The notes under the pieces: generated by a model
What the model was told of the DNA's origin: nothing
Database searches by the model: none
What the model saw: the letters and a program-made list of their open reading frames with translations, nothing else
Made by a program: the position numbers and the translations under genes
Part shown: in pieces, positions 23,150-33,249 of the stretch
How positions within the stretch are numbered: position 1 is the stretch's first letter
Layout of the letters: each line of letters starts with the position of its first letter
Origin: Delphinapterus leucas
Taxonomy: Eukaryota; Chordata; Mammalia; Artiodactyla; Monodontidae
NCBI RefSeq assembly: GCF_002288925.2
Contig: NW_022098069.1
Span: 73,138,096-73,202,095 of the forward strand
Direction: 5' to 3'
DNA length: 64,000 nt

Positions 23150-23830
23150 ATATGATCCAGCTATCCCACTACTGGGCATATACCCTGAGAAAACCATAAT
23201 TCAAAAAGAGACATGTACCCCAACGTTCATTGCAACACTATCTACAATAGTCAGGACACTGAAGCAACCTAAGTGTCCATCGACAGATGAATGGATGGAT
23301 AATGAAGATGTTGCACATATATACAGTGGAATATTACTCAGCCATAAAAAGAAATGAAACTGAGTTATTTGTAGTGAGGTAGATGGACCTAGAGTCTGTC
23401 TTACAGAGTATAGTAAGTCATAAAGAGAAAAACAAATACCAAATGCTAACACATATATATGGAATCTAAAAAAAAAAAATCGTCTTGATGAACCTAGCGG
23501 CAGGACAGGAATAAAGACACTGACGTAGAGAATGGACTTGAGGACATGAGGAGGGGGAAGGGTAAGCTGGGACGAAGTGAGAGAGTAGCATTGACAATAT
23601 ATACACTACCAAATGTAAAATAGATAGCTAGTGGGAAGCAGCTGCATAGCACAGGGGGATTAGCTCAGTGCTTTGTGACCATCTAGAGAGGTGGGATAGG
23701 GAGGGTGGGAGGGAGATGCAAGAGGGAGGGGATTTAGGGATATATGTATACATATAACTGATTCACTTTGTTATACAGCAGAAATTAACACAACATTGTA
23801 AAGAAATTATACTCCAATAAAGATGTTGAG

Positions 23831-23893
<63 letters not shown>

Positions 23894-23958
23894 GAAAGAA
23901 AGGAAGGAAGGGAAAGAAAGGAAGGAAGGGAAAGAAAGAAAGGAAGGAAAAGAAAGAA
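23831..23958 (+). repeat. (GAAA)n / (GGAA)n microsatellite, right flank of the L1
   Basis: About 130 bp of GAAA units that become GGAAGG-interrupted toward the right. It may have grown from the L1 poly(A) tail, from the duplicated (GAAA)n target, or both. Confidence 0.95.
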
Positions 23959-24429
23959 TATCTTTCAAAAGTTTATTCTCCAAAAGGTCAGGGGATGGGC
24001 TGTTAGGGCTAGTATAGGTGTGCACAAAGGAAGTAAACTATAAGCATAGAGGAAAGGAGACAGAGCAGGGTAGGTGAAATGCAGTGGAGACGACCTCGCA
24101 AGAGTAGTTCTTAACACCTTGTGATCTACAGGCTAATCTCTTGTTAGGCTTTCTGTGTTTAAAAAAAAAAAATTCACTGGGAAAGATGATCTTGCTTATT
24201 ACAAATGCACTTTTCTCTCTTTCTGGTGCCCTTAAAATAAAATCGTTCTCTCACAATCTGAGCCTGCATCTCAATCTTATTATCAGTGTCTACTAAAATC
24301 ATTCCTGTTACTCTTGATAGTCGAGTAGTTTAAATTGGGCAAATTCTGAATTAAGCAAACTTAAACTGTGTTTAAGGATTCCTCTCATTTGTTGTGTAAG
24401 GGGTGTAGTAGAGGTAAATGCATTTCAGT
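23959..24429. other. No feature recognised
   Basis: About 470 bp without open frame, SINE or L1. A short poly(A) run is at about 24161. Confidence 0.4.
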
Positions 24430-25015
24430 GTTTCCTAAATTCATTTTTCTATAGAGCTCTTTTTCTAGGCACTTTTACCTCCTCATGGAGGATGAACATT
24501 TAGGAGGAAATATTGGGTTCTCTGCTTAAGCACTCTTAAAAATTATCAAGGACCCCCAAAGAGCTTTTGTTTATTCATATTTACCATATTGGAAATGAAA
24601 ACCAAGAAAATTTAAAATTTCATTAATTCATTTCAAGGCAGAATAGTACATGTGTCTTCTTACATGTTAATATAAATAACAGTTTTTTATTTTAAAAAAT
24701 AACTATGTTTTCCAAAACAAAATATTTTGTGATGAGATTGGCATAGTTTAGATTTCTGCAAATCTTTTCAATGTCTGGATTAGTAGGACACAACTAGATT
24801 CTCATATTGCTTCTGCATTCCAACTATTGTGATAAGTCAGGCAGTCTCTGGAAAACTCCCCCATATACTCATGAAGGAATAAGAGTGAAAAAGGCCAATG
24901 TCATCTTACCGTCATTATTAAAATAGCTTAGACCTCAAGAACTCCATAAAAGGGTCTGAGAGACTCCCCAGAGGACCTCAGACCATACTTTGAAAACTGC
25001 TGGAATAGGGCATGA
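24430..25015. mobile_element. Probable hAT-type DNA transposon fragment
   Basis: Blocks include 'aaggacccccaaagagcttt', 'tcatatttaccatattggaa', 'aataactatgttttccaaaa' and 'gcttctgcattccaactatt', ending 'accatactttgaaaactgct'. These match a common mammalian hAT-derived element whose end reads '...tttgagaaccactg'. No transposase frame remains. It is related to the inverted blocks at 4623-5065. The family name is not assigned by eye. Confidence 0.55.
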
Positions 25016-25074
25016 ACGGCCTACAGGAAGAGGAAGGGAGGAAGGAAAGAATAAACCATTTAAGAGTGTCTACC

Positions 25075-25260
25075 ACATGCCAAGAAACCTGCTAGGAATT
25101 TTCATGAGCATTCATTCACTTCACCTACCACCTAAACTCATTTAAGGAGGCAGTCACTATTTCCTTTGACTATGCTGGTGAGAAAACAGACTCAGAAGGA
25201 TTGTGTGACTTACCCAAGGTACAAACAACTGGTAAGAGGCAACCAGTTTGAATCTGAGTT
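25075..25260 (-). repeat. MIR SINE
   Basis: Reverse-oriented MIR: 'tgccaagaaacctgctagga', 'gtgagaaaacagactcagaa', 'gtgtgacttacccaaggtac' and 'gtttgaatctgagttaa'. Confidence 0.7.
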
Positions 25261-25299
25261 AAGAACACCAAAATAGCTTGAGGAGAGAGTTTTCAATGT

Positions 25300-26010
25300 T
25301 ATATCACTATTCATTTTCTATTGCTGCATAACAAATTACCACAAACTTAGCGTCTTAAAACAACATCCATTTATTCTCACGGTTATGAAAGTCAGAAGTC
25401 CTAGAGCTATCCAAATGGATTTTCTGCTCTGGGTATCACATTCAAGCTGTTAACCCATCTGAGTTCTCATCTGGAGGTTCTGGGAAGAAGGTGCTTCAAA
25501 GCTCATTTGGGCCATTGGCCAAATTCAGCTCCTCACAGTTGTAGCACTGAGGTTCCCATTTTCTTGCCGGCTGCTGGCCAAGGGTCATTCTCAGCTCCTA
25601 GAAGTTATTCTCAGGTCCCGGACACTTGGCTCTCTACGTCTCCAAGCCAGCAATGGGGAATCTCCCTTGCATGTAAGAACTTTGGCATCTACTTGCTTCT
25701 TTTTCCATTTCCCAACTTTCCCAAGCTGAAATATATGTGCTACCCTCAGCTGGCTCTCTGTTCCAAGACAAATTCATCCATCTGGGTGGGGTCAGTAGCC
25801 CAGTCCTGTCCCAGGGCAAGCCCCCTAGTATACTTCATGGAGCCAGGCAGATTAAACCTCTCTGTTTCACAACAACTGATTTGTTATCTCCTTGTACCTT
25901 CTGGATTCAAATAGCCAGTCCTAGCTTCTCCCCCTAAGCCTCATGGTTCGAAATCCCCTATTTTCCATGAGGAAGGGGATTAATGTCTGTAGTTCACAAT
26001 GCCAGCCATC
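25300..26010 (-). repeat. Ancient mammalian LTR, minus strand
   Basis: It begins 'ttctattgctgcataacaaa', 'ttaccacaaacttagcgtct' and 'taaaacaacatccatttatt', the reverse complement of a common ancient mammalian LTR 3' end. Further LTR blocks follow ('cattggccaaattcagctcc', 'gctggccaagggtcattctc'). The right end, near 'tcacaatgccagcca', is approximate. The 135-codon plus-strand frame at 25507-25914 lies inside it and is not a gene. Confidence 0.6.
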
Positions 26011-27225
26011 TTTCATCTCCTCTCAAAATGTCTTTTCTCCTTTTTCCTTTTTTTCTTATAAAGACTCATTCAGACATTCTTATATTACTCTTCTCAACTA
26101 GTACTAAATTTATATATCGTCTCCACAGAACATTGCTATGAAACAGCTTCATTAAGTGCATAATATATGCTTTTAAGCTTAAAGGCTTTGGAGTTCTACA
26201 AATTCTACTCAAAACATTATTAACTATTAAACAATTCATATTAATTTCATTTAAAGAAATTTATAAAAACATTGCAAAATGTTTACTTTAGCTGAAAATC
26301 AACTCCCTTTCCTCCTCTCCCTGCTGGGTTGTTGTAAAATTAATGCAATCCAGAAAGCAAACATTTATTTTTTGCTTTATTTTTGTTTATGTAGATTTTC
26401 ACTTCTAAATTTTTAAAAAGAAAACATTCAGAGAATAATATCACTAATTATTTTCCACATGTAAATATTCATTGTAACTCATGTGAAACATCATCTTAAT
26501 AGCCACAAAGAGTGGAATTAGCACAAGGATTTGTGAAATGGATTATAGCAATGAGAGAGCATGCAAGGGACGGAGACAAGGAAAAAGAAAAGAGGAGCTC
26601 AAAGTAGGCAAGGAGGGATGAGGAGACAACAAGAGCCATGAAGAAGAGTGAAAAATCGACAGAGAACATTAGCATGCCATAAAAAAGAGTAAAGATATCA
26701 GATTCATTATGCTTTGACTGATCAACTAATAATATTTGTTGGATCAGGTAGTTTTAGGATCTTCTTGTGTATCTAGGGATATACACAAATAAATACATTT
26801 ATAAATCTTTCAGAGCTTTCAGAAATCCACATATTAAGCCATGAGTCATTGGTCTAAGTCTCACAGTTTTGGCCTGAGAATCGAAGAGCAAATACAACTA
26901 AACAGAATTTTAGAATCCACAGTTAACATGGAGCTGCCTTTCTGGATTTATGTCCATACATAGATAGCTGTATTATCCTAAAGAGTAGAAAATCATACTT
27001 TTTTTAGGCAAAAAAAAAAAAAAAAATCTGTGTGGTTTAATGTACGTTTCCTGAAGAATGAAAATTACACAAGATCAGTACCATCCTTTCGATAGCATGT
27101 GTATCCTGACGATTAGCAGAAGAAACTAAAAGTATGGACATCTTCTTTAATATTTTCCTGTTTTTTCCCATTCACAGGTCTCTAATTTTTCATAAGCCTC
27201 CCATATGATTTTGATATAGGTTTTT
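26011..27225. other. Gene-free AT-rich stretch
   Basis: About 1.2 kb without a recognised repeat apart from a 16-base A run near 27010. No open frame above 60 codons. Confidence 0.45.
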
Positions 27226-27962
27226 TGATATAAGTTTGCTGGGGTCGCCATAATAATACCACAGACTAGGTGGCTTAAACAACAAATATTTATTTCTTCA
27301 CAATTCTGGAGGCTACAAGTCCAAGATCAAGGTGTAGGTAGTGTTGGTTTCTTCTGAGGGCCTTTCTCCTTGGCTTATAAATGGCCATCTACTCCCTGTG
27401 TCTTTACAATAGTAAGTTGTGTGTGTGTACTCCTCTTCTTAAAATAGGACACCAAGAACTCCCCTGGTGGCACAGTGGTTAAGAATCCACCTGCCAATGC
27501 AGGAGACATGGGTTCGATCCCTGGTCAGGGAATATCCCACATGCCGCGGAGCTACTAAGCCCGTGAGCCACAACTACTGAGCCCACGTGAAACAACTACT
27601 TAAGCCTGCGCGCCACAACTACTGAAGCCCGCGTGCCTAGAGCCCTTGCTCCACAAGAGAAGGCACTGCAATGAGAAGCCCGCGCACTGCAACAAAGAGT
27701 AGCCCCTGCTCTCCATAACTAGAGAAAGCCCGTGCACAGTAATGAAGACCCAACACAGCCAAAAATAAATAAATAAAATAAATAAATTTAAAAAAAAAAA
27801 ACAGGACACCAGTCATATTGAATTAGGGTGCACCCTAATGACTTCATGTTACCTCAGTTACCTCTTTGAAGACCTGATCTCCAAATATAGTCACATTCTG
27901 AGGTACTGGGATTACGACTTCAACATATGAATTGGGGTGGGGACACAATTCCACCTGTAACA
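27226..27962 (-). mobile_element. MaLR (MLT1/MST-type) solo LTR, minus strand, split by a SINE
   Basis: The left end 'accacagactaggtggctta' and 'aacaacaaatatttatttct', then 'ggaggctacaagtccaagat', is the reverse complement of the MaLR LTR 3' end. The right end, 'ttcaacatatgaattggggt' and 'ggacacaattccacctgtaa', is the complement of its 5' end. A CHR SINE (27454-27799) interrupts it. Excluding the SINE it is about 380 bp, typical of this LTR. No internal coding region is present. Confidence 0.85.
27454..27799 (+). mobile_element. CHR SINE, long form, inside the MaLR LTR
   Basis: It starts 'aagaactcccctggtggcac', carries the long-form central block, and ends 'cccaacacagccaaaaataa' with an (AAAT)n and poly(A) tail. 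The target duplication is 'aataggacacc' (27443-27453) and 'aacaggacacc' (27800-27810). It is somewhat diverged from the short copies, so older. Confidence 0.95.
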
Positions 27963-28329
27963 GTGGTCTTTTGAGAAAACTTGCTCTGATAAAAGAAATT
28001 CTTATCTGTAGATATGTCATCTTAATCAATGGTTGCTACCATCTTTAAGTTTTTCAAAAGTAAAAACTCTGAAAGAAGAGTTTCAAAACAGGTGAATGGA
28101 CAAACAAAACCTAATTTGTCCTCTTAGGTTTCATCTTCTATTTGTGACTTTCTCACATTAATTCTGACTCTCTATCACCATCCATGCAGTAAGCACACCT
28201 CTGTTTTCTTTTTGTTTGGTTGTTTGTTTAAAATTTGCTTAATGTACTGCCTTTAATAAAAGGGGCCCGTTAAACACTGGGGAAAAATGTGGAAATAATA
28301 GCTATAAACTCAGAAGAACCTAACCAATG

Positions 28330-28470
28330 GACTACTGAAACTAGTATTTAAATCCTACCTCTGTCACTCATGTAATGCTAGGTCGCCTACTATCTACTTC
28401 AATTTGAGCCTTAATTTCTTAATCTGTATAATAGGAACAGTAATTCCTCTGTGGAGACTTTGTGTGAAAG
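28330..28470 (+). repeat. MIR SINE fragment
   Basis: 'tatttaaatcctacctctgt', a degenerate core, 'ttaatttcttaatctgtata' and 'ataggaacagtaattcct' follow the order of the MIR 3' half. Confidence 0.6.
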
Positions 28471-28735
28471 GAAACCCTAAACCGGGCAGGTTCAGAAACC
28501 TAACATTGGCACACTCCTGCCCCATGGTGGCAATTTTTAGAAATATGTGGGCAGTGGAAAGGGCAAAAATAAAATGTGGAAACCGTGAAACATAAACAAT
28601 GAGATACTTTCCTATAATGCACACTATTTTTTTAATTGTTAATTTTCTTGCCTCCTCAGTACTTTTTATCTTCTAGTACTATCAGTAGTCCAAAACAAAC
28701 AATGCAGGAAATTTCAGGAGTCATTCAATTACCCC

Positions 28736-28922
28736 AGCTTCAGTAGTTGTGGCATGCGGGCTCAGTAGTTGTGGCTTGCAGGCTCTAGAGCACAGGCTCA
28801 GTAGTTGTGACGCACAGGCTTAGCTGCTCCGCAGCATGTGGGATCTTCCCGGACCAGGGCTTGAAACCGTGTCCCCTGCATTGTCAGGCGGATACTTAAC
28901 TACTGTGCCACCAGGGAAGTCC
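28736..28922 (-). mobile_element. CHR SINE, long form, truncated
   Basis: The minus strand reads 'aggacttccctggtggcaca' through the tRNA-like head into the first central block, then stops at 28736. The rest of the body and the A-rich tail are missing, and no target duplication is visible. A later deletion probably removed the 3' half. Confidence 0.9.
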
Positions 28923-28989
28923 TGAAGTATATATGTTTTATCTTTATTTTTCCTTCTCCTCTAAATCACAAGGATCTGTGGCAAATATC

Positions 28990-29115
28990 TTTGTGTCATT
29001 AATGAGGCCTTTTTTCATTTGTGATAAAGTGCACGTAACATAAAATTTAACATCTTAGCCTTTTTAAGAGTATAGTTCAATGGCATTAAGTACATTCACA
29101 TTGTTGCGCTACCTG
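28990..29115 (-). repeat. L1M 3'UTR fragment
   Basis: 'gtaacataaaatttaacatc', 'gagtatagttcaatggcatt' and 'aagtacattcacattgttgc' are the reverse complement of a familiar L1M 3'UTR block. Confidence 0.65.
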
Positions 29116-29999
29116 AAAAGAAAATAATTTTAGTTTTCCTAATTTAAAAGATAATTATGATCATTGTAAATAGTTCAGAGGGATGTTAAAAATCAAAGTA
29201 AAAAGTTATCCCAAATTCCACCCCCAGAAAACAAAAATCATTTTTTATTTTGACAAACAACTTCCCTGAATATCTAAACTAAACATTGGCTACAGTCCCC
29301 ATGACTTGTGAGAATCACATATATTTTGGCACTGACCCTAAGTGCACTGCTTCTCTACCTCCATTCTGTGTTTTTCTGCATCGGGACCAAGCTGACCACT
29401 GTCCCTTCCCTTCAATAGGGAAGGGACAAAATATTTCCTAAGGAAGGCTGTATGTATAGCAGAATTGAATGGTACTTAAGACAACAGTGAGGGCAGCAGA
29501 GAAAAGCAATCAATGTAAAATTTCATTTTATACAACCTGTTCTTTTAAAGAAGTCCCTAAGCCATTTCTGCTCCAAGGAAATTTTCACGTGCTACCATTT
29601 AGCCTCTGCTGCTGTACAACCCCCTTGTATTTCCCCTCCCCACCCTCTCTGGCTGGTTTCTATTCCCAAAATTCCTTTCAATTTCTTAGGCAGAAGAGTT
29701 CATCTTTCTCTTTATCCCTTCCTTGCCCATCACAGCTATGCCAAAGGAGCCTCATCTTCACAAGGAAGCATACCCATCTAGCAAAATCACTGTTTTCTCT
29801 TAGGGAATTCAGAGGCCTTCATTTAAAAAAATAGTTTTCTTCCTCTACATATATACAGATTTTTTTACATATATATATATATATATTATCACACTATCTG
29901 GGCTGCAACCCTGCACAATTCTGGGAGCACCATTCACATCCTAGTCTATGCAGATGGGCCCCCCAGAGGTTATGTGTCTCTGTGTCTCTGTATGAAGAG
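29116..29999. other. No gene; short (AT)n tract
   Basis: A plus-strand frame of 121 codons (29469-29834) is Ser/Phe/Leu-rich from pyrimidine-rich DNA and shows no domain. An (AT)n run is at about 29870-29886. No other repeat recognised. Confidence 0.45.
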
Positions 30000-31700
30000 A
30001 CCCTCAGTACTATACTTGTTATTTTGTAACTCTACAGTGCCATGGACATTTTTCCCTGTCACTAAATATTGTTATATATCATTATTTTTAATAGTTGTAT
30101 AGCGTTCCATACTATATAATGTTCCATTGTCTGTAACAGACATACACAACTGATCCCTTCTTTCTCATTATTATGAACAATGTTGTAATTAACTTTTTAA
30201 ATATATACCTTTGTGAAGATATCAGATTATATCCTTAGAATAAATTCCTACTTATAGAATAAAATGTATATATGTTACACATTTTGCCACATGTTCCAAA
30301 GTACCCTCTTAAGAAGTGCCAGTTTTTACTATATGGGAGTTCTATTTCCTACACCCAATTTACAACAATGGACATTATTATATTCTTTCTCCTTTTTTAA
30401 TACAACAGGTGAAAATGACATCTTAATAAGTTTTTGCTTTCTTTGCTGGGATTACAAGCAAAGTTGTACATCTGTTTTATAGGTTAATTGCCCATTTGCA
30501 TTTTTCCATTTGTGAATAACATCTTTTGGTCCATTTTTCTATTGGTGGATTTATGCTTTTCCATCAATTTATAAAAGCTACTTAAAAATTAGCAACATAT
30601 TTATCTAATTCCGGTTTTTATTTTACATTTTGGAAATTCCCTTTTACTTCAAGGCCCTTCCACTATTAACATTAGATCATAAGAATGAGACATTGCTACA
30701 GATGAACCAGTTTGCAAGGCAGAAATAGAGACACAGATGTAGAGAACAAATGTATGGACACCAAGGGGGGAAAGTGGGGGGTAGAGGTGGTGGGATGAAT
30801 TGGGAGATTGGGATTGACATATATACACTAATATGTATAAAATAGGTAACTAATAAGAACCTGCTGTATAAAAAATAAAAAAAAAGAATGAGACATTGCT
30901 TCAGTAAAATGATGAATGGGGAGAAGGCAAAAAATTCAAATTCTTGACTTTGAGTTCCAAAATAAGCACTTGTTATCTATAGAACAGGTGATAATCCCAA
31001 AAGTCAAAACATTTGACTGCAAAAAAAAAATTATTTCCTGGTCCATATCTATCATATATGTTGTCAATAATTTTCCTTTCTTAGGTTGTAATTTACCTTC
31101 AACCTTTTGGGGGTTTGTTTTGATTTGGTTTTTGTTTATCGCCTTATACATCTTTAAACATATTCCTTTGTCTTCTGATTTAAGTATCAACGCTTTGAAA
31201 GGTTTCCTAAGACTCCACATCATAAAAATACTCAACTATATTTTCTCCATTATTCTTGTGGCTTTATTTCTTGTAATTAAAACTTTGATGCATCTAAATT
31301 CATTTCAGTGCAGAGACTAGAAGAAATCCAGCATTTTTTTTTCCAAATGATTATCAGCTTTCCCAACATCATTCATTAAATACTTTATATTTTCCTTAAT
31401 AAGTTTAATGACAGATTTATCATAAGTTAAATTTCTATATACCAGGCTATATCTGAATTCTACTTCATTAATTCATATGGCTACTATTACACCAGACTAT
31501 TTTAACTGCTAAAACTTCATAATATACATTAATATGTGATTGATCAAGCATCCCCTCATTAAGATTTATTTTAAGAAATTTCCTGGATGTTCTCATATAT
31601 TTCTTCTTTCAGATAAAATTTGTCAAAGTTTATCCAAAATGAATTTTAAACTTTTTTTATTTAATGAAGTTGTAGATTATTTTTACACTATTGCATCTTC
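30000..31700 (-). mobile_element. Old L1 LINE (L1M-type), 3'UTR to ORF2 interior
   Basis: The minus strand carries decayed ORF2. Landmarks on the plus strand are 'atagcgttccatactatata' (about 30101), 'gcccatttgcatttttccat' (about 30490) and 'cccaacatcattcattaaat' (about 31363). It is very AT-rich and its frames are fully broken. A small young L1 is inserted at 30698-30883. The element abuts a plus-strand L1 fragment at about 31720. Confidence 0.75.
30698..30883 (+). mobile_element. 5'-truncated young L1 3' end
   Basis: About 185 bp of cetartiodactyl L1 3'UTR: a G-rich block, 'gacatatatacactaatatg', 'aactaataagaacctgctgt' and an A-rich tail. A perfect 17-bp target duplication, 'aagaatgagacattgct', lies at 30681-30697 and 30884-30900. 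The intact duplication implies a fairly recent insertion. Confidence 0.9.
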
Positions 31701-31719
31701 CTATTCAAAATAATTTCCA

Positions 31720-32925
31720 TATTAACATATGGAAATTAATAGCCTTCATATACACAACTAATAACTAGTTAGAGAGGTCAGGGTAGAAAAAAGGCCATTT
31801 TCAATAGCAACAAAAAAGTTAAAATACTTGGGAAAATTTACCAAGAAATATGCAAAACCTATATTAGAAAAACTTCAGAACACTTCTAAAAGACATAAAG
31901 TAGAGCTGAGTAAATAAAAAACCATCCCTTGTTCTTGGATAGAAAGACCTAACATCTTAAAGATGTCAGTTGTCCCTATGCTGATTTATAAATGTAATGC
32001 AATCTCTCAATAGAAATACAAACAAGCTTTTTAATGGAACTAAACTATACAGTTGATACTAAACTTCACGTGGAAAAATAAACATTTAAGAATAGTCAGA
32101 AAAAACACTAAAAAAGAAAAGCTATGATGGAGGTAGTGGTGACTAACTCTACCAGATATTAAAACACCACAGAACCTCTATAATTAAAATAATGTGGGGT
32201 TGCTGTATCAATAGAAAAGTCAAATAGAATAGAAATTCAAATAATAGACTCAAGTACATATTAAACTTTTTTATATGATAAAAATGACACCTTAAGTCAC
32301 TACAGAAAAAACTGACTTTTTCATGAATGGGATGAACAACTGTTTAGTCACTTGAAAAAAAGATAAATTTAGCTCCACACCTCGCAGTACACATACACAC
32401 ATATACACATCTCCAAGAGGAGTAGAGAGCTGAATGCAGAAAATAAAACTATGCAAGTACTAAAAGAAGACATTGTTGAATTCTTCACTGATCAGGTGTA
32501 GGAAACAATTTTCTAACCATAACTAAAAATCCAGAAGCAATTTTTAAAAGATTGACAAATCTGACTCCATAAAAATTAACAACTTCATTTGAAAAAAAAG
32601 GCAAAGACAACTGACAAACTGAGAAAAAAAACAGTTGCAACATGGATCACAGATAAAGGGCTAACATCTCTAATATATGAAGAATTCTTAAAAATTGAGA
32701 GGTAATGGGGAATTTCCTGGTGGTCCAGTGGTTAGGACTTGATGCTTTCACTGTGGTGGCCCCGTTCAATCCCTGGTTGGGGAACTAAGATCCCACAAGC
32801 CCCGCAGCACAGCAAAAAAAAAAAAAGATTGAGGGGTAAAAGACCAAAAACATAATAGACAAATGGACAAAGATGTTCATCCTCACTCATGATAAGAGAA
32901 ATGCAAATTAAAACAACCACTCTCT
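31720..32925 (+). mobile_element. Old L1 LINE (L1M-type), ORF2 fragment
   Basis: Plus-strand ORF2 sequence from just beyond the RT core to the C-terminal domain: 'gttaaaatacttgggaaaat', 'ccatcccttgttcttggata', 'gcttcacg'-like thumb region, and 'agagaaatgcaaattaaaac' near the end. Both ends are truncated. A tRNA SINE is inserted at 32709-32826. Confidence 0.85.
32709..32826 (+). mobile_element. tRNA-derived SINE, minimal CHR-like type
   Basis: A 118-bp element, 'gggaatttcctggtggtcca' to 'ccccgcagcacagc' plus poly(A). It has the B-box-like 'gttcaatccctggttgggga' but lacks the central body of the CHR long and short forms. Flanks 'attgagaggtaa' and 'attgaggggtaa' form a target duplication. It resembles the older cetartiodactyl tRNA SINE type shared with ruminants. 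Confidence 0.85.
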
Positions 32926-32984
32926 TGGCAAAGCTTAGGGAAAGGAAAGCAAAGGTAGCAGGGAAAACAAGAGCATAATAGGTG

Positions 32985-33245
32985 GGGGAAATAGCCCAGT
33001 GCTGAGCCCTAGTGATAAAAATGAGTAAAAGACACTCCTTGTTCTTGTATGCATAGTTTCTGTCCCCTGAGAATAAAACAGTTTAGGAGTTAGACACAGA
33101 AAGTGTAATTTCAGTGTACTCTGCTAAGTGCCAGAATGTCGTAAGAGCAAAGAGAAGGGGACTTAACAGACTAGGAGGGGAGGACTTCCTGGAGGAAGTG
33201 ATGCCTAAACCAGTACGAGTGAGCCAGAAGAGGAAAGGGAAGGAC
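32985..33245 (-). repeat. L2 LINE 3' end
   Basis: The reverse-complement L2 3' series is present: 'agcccagtgctgagccctag', 'gagtaaaagacactccttgt', 'gtttctgtcccctgagaata' and 'ggacttcctggaggaagtga'. It is strongly decayed. Confidence 0.6.
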
Positions 33246-33249
33246 AAGT

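Larger units (their letters stand above)
19301..23469 (+). pseudogene. L1 ORF2 remnant (endonuclease and reverse transcriptase)
   Basis: ORF2p nicks target DNA and reverse-transcribes L1 RNA. ATG at 19301 opens the endonuclease with 'ITLNVNGLNAP'. Codon 36 is TAA (19406). Endonuclease sequence continues in frame to about 19765, where one lost base shifts the frame; another A is lost near 20110. RT blocks are clear: 'GFTGEFYQT' (about 20719), 'NYRPISLM' (about 20880) and '[11 protein letters not shown]' (about 21268). The catalytic FADD box reads CADN (21392-21403). The Cys-rich C-terminal region follows, with a nonsense TAG at 22103 and an assembly duplication at 22521-23149. The natural stop is TAA at 23467. 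The length without the artefact is about 1,268 codons, normal for the family. Confidence 0.93.
16309..23830 (+). mobile_element. Near full-length cetartiodactyl L1 LINE
   Basis: A single plus-strand L1 runs from 'ggctggaccttcaagatggc' through a roughly 2-kb 5'UTR, ORF1 (18353-19242), a 58-bp spacer, ORF2 (19301-23469) and a G-rich 3'UTR to the polyadenylation signal 'aataaa' at 23816. It then merges into (GAAA)n. Without the assembly artefact it is about 7.15 kb, the expected full length. Both ORFs carry nonsense and frameshift mutations, so it cannot move. It is far less decayed than the other L1s here, so it probably inserted within cetartiodactyl or early cetacean history. Confidence 0.93.

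Noticed and set aside
25507..25914. 135-codon plus-strand frame with a plausible ATG
   Set aside because: It lies wholly within a reverse-oriented ancient LTR and shows no domain.
30916..31320. 134-codon hydrophobic frame resembling a membrane protein
   Set aside because: It is antisense to decayed L1 ORF2; AT-rich antisense L1 gives Phe/Leu/Ile-rich peptides.
30000..32925. Head-to-head L1 pieces as one 5'-inverted insertion
   Set aside because: Both pieces cover overlapping ORF2 regions, so they are separate insertions rather than a twin-priming product.
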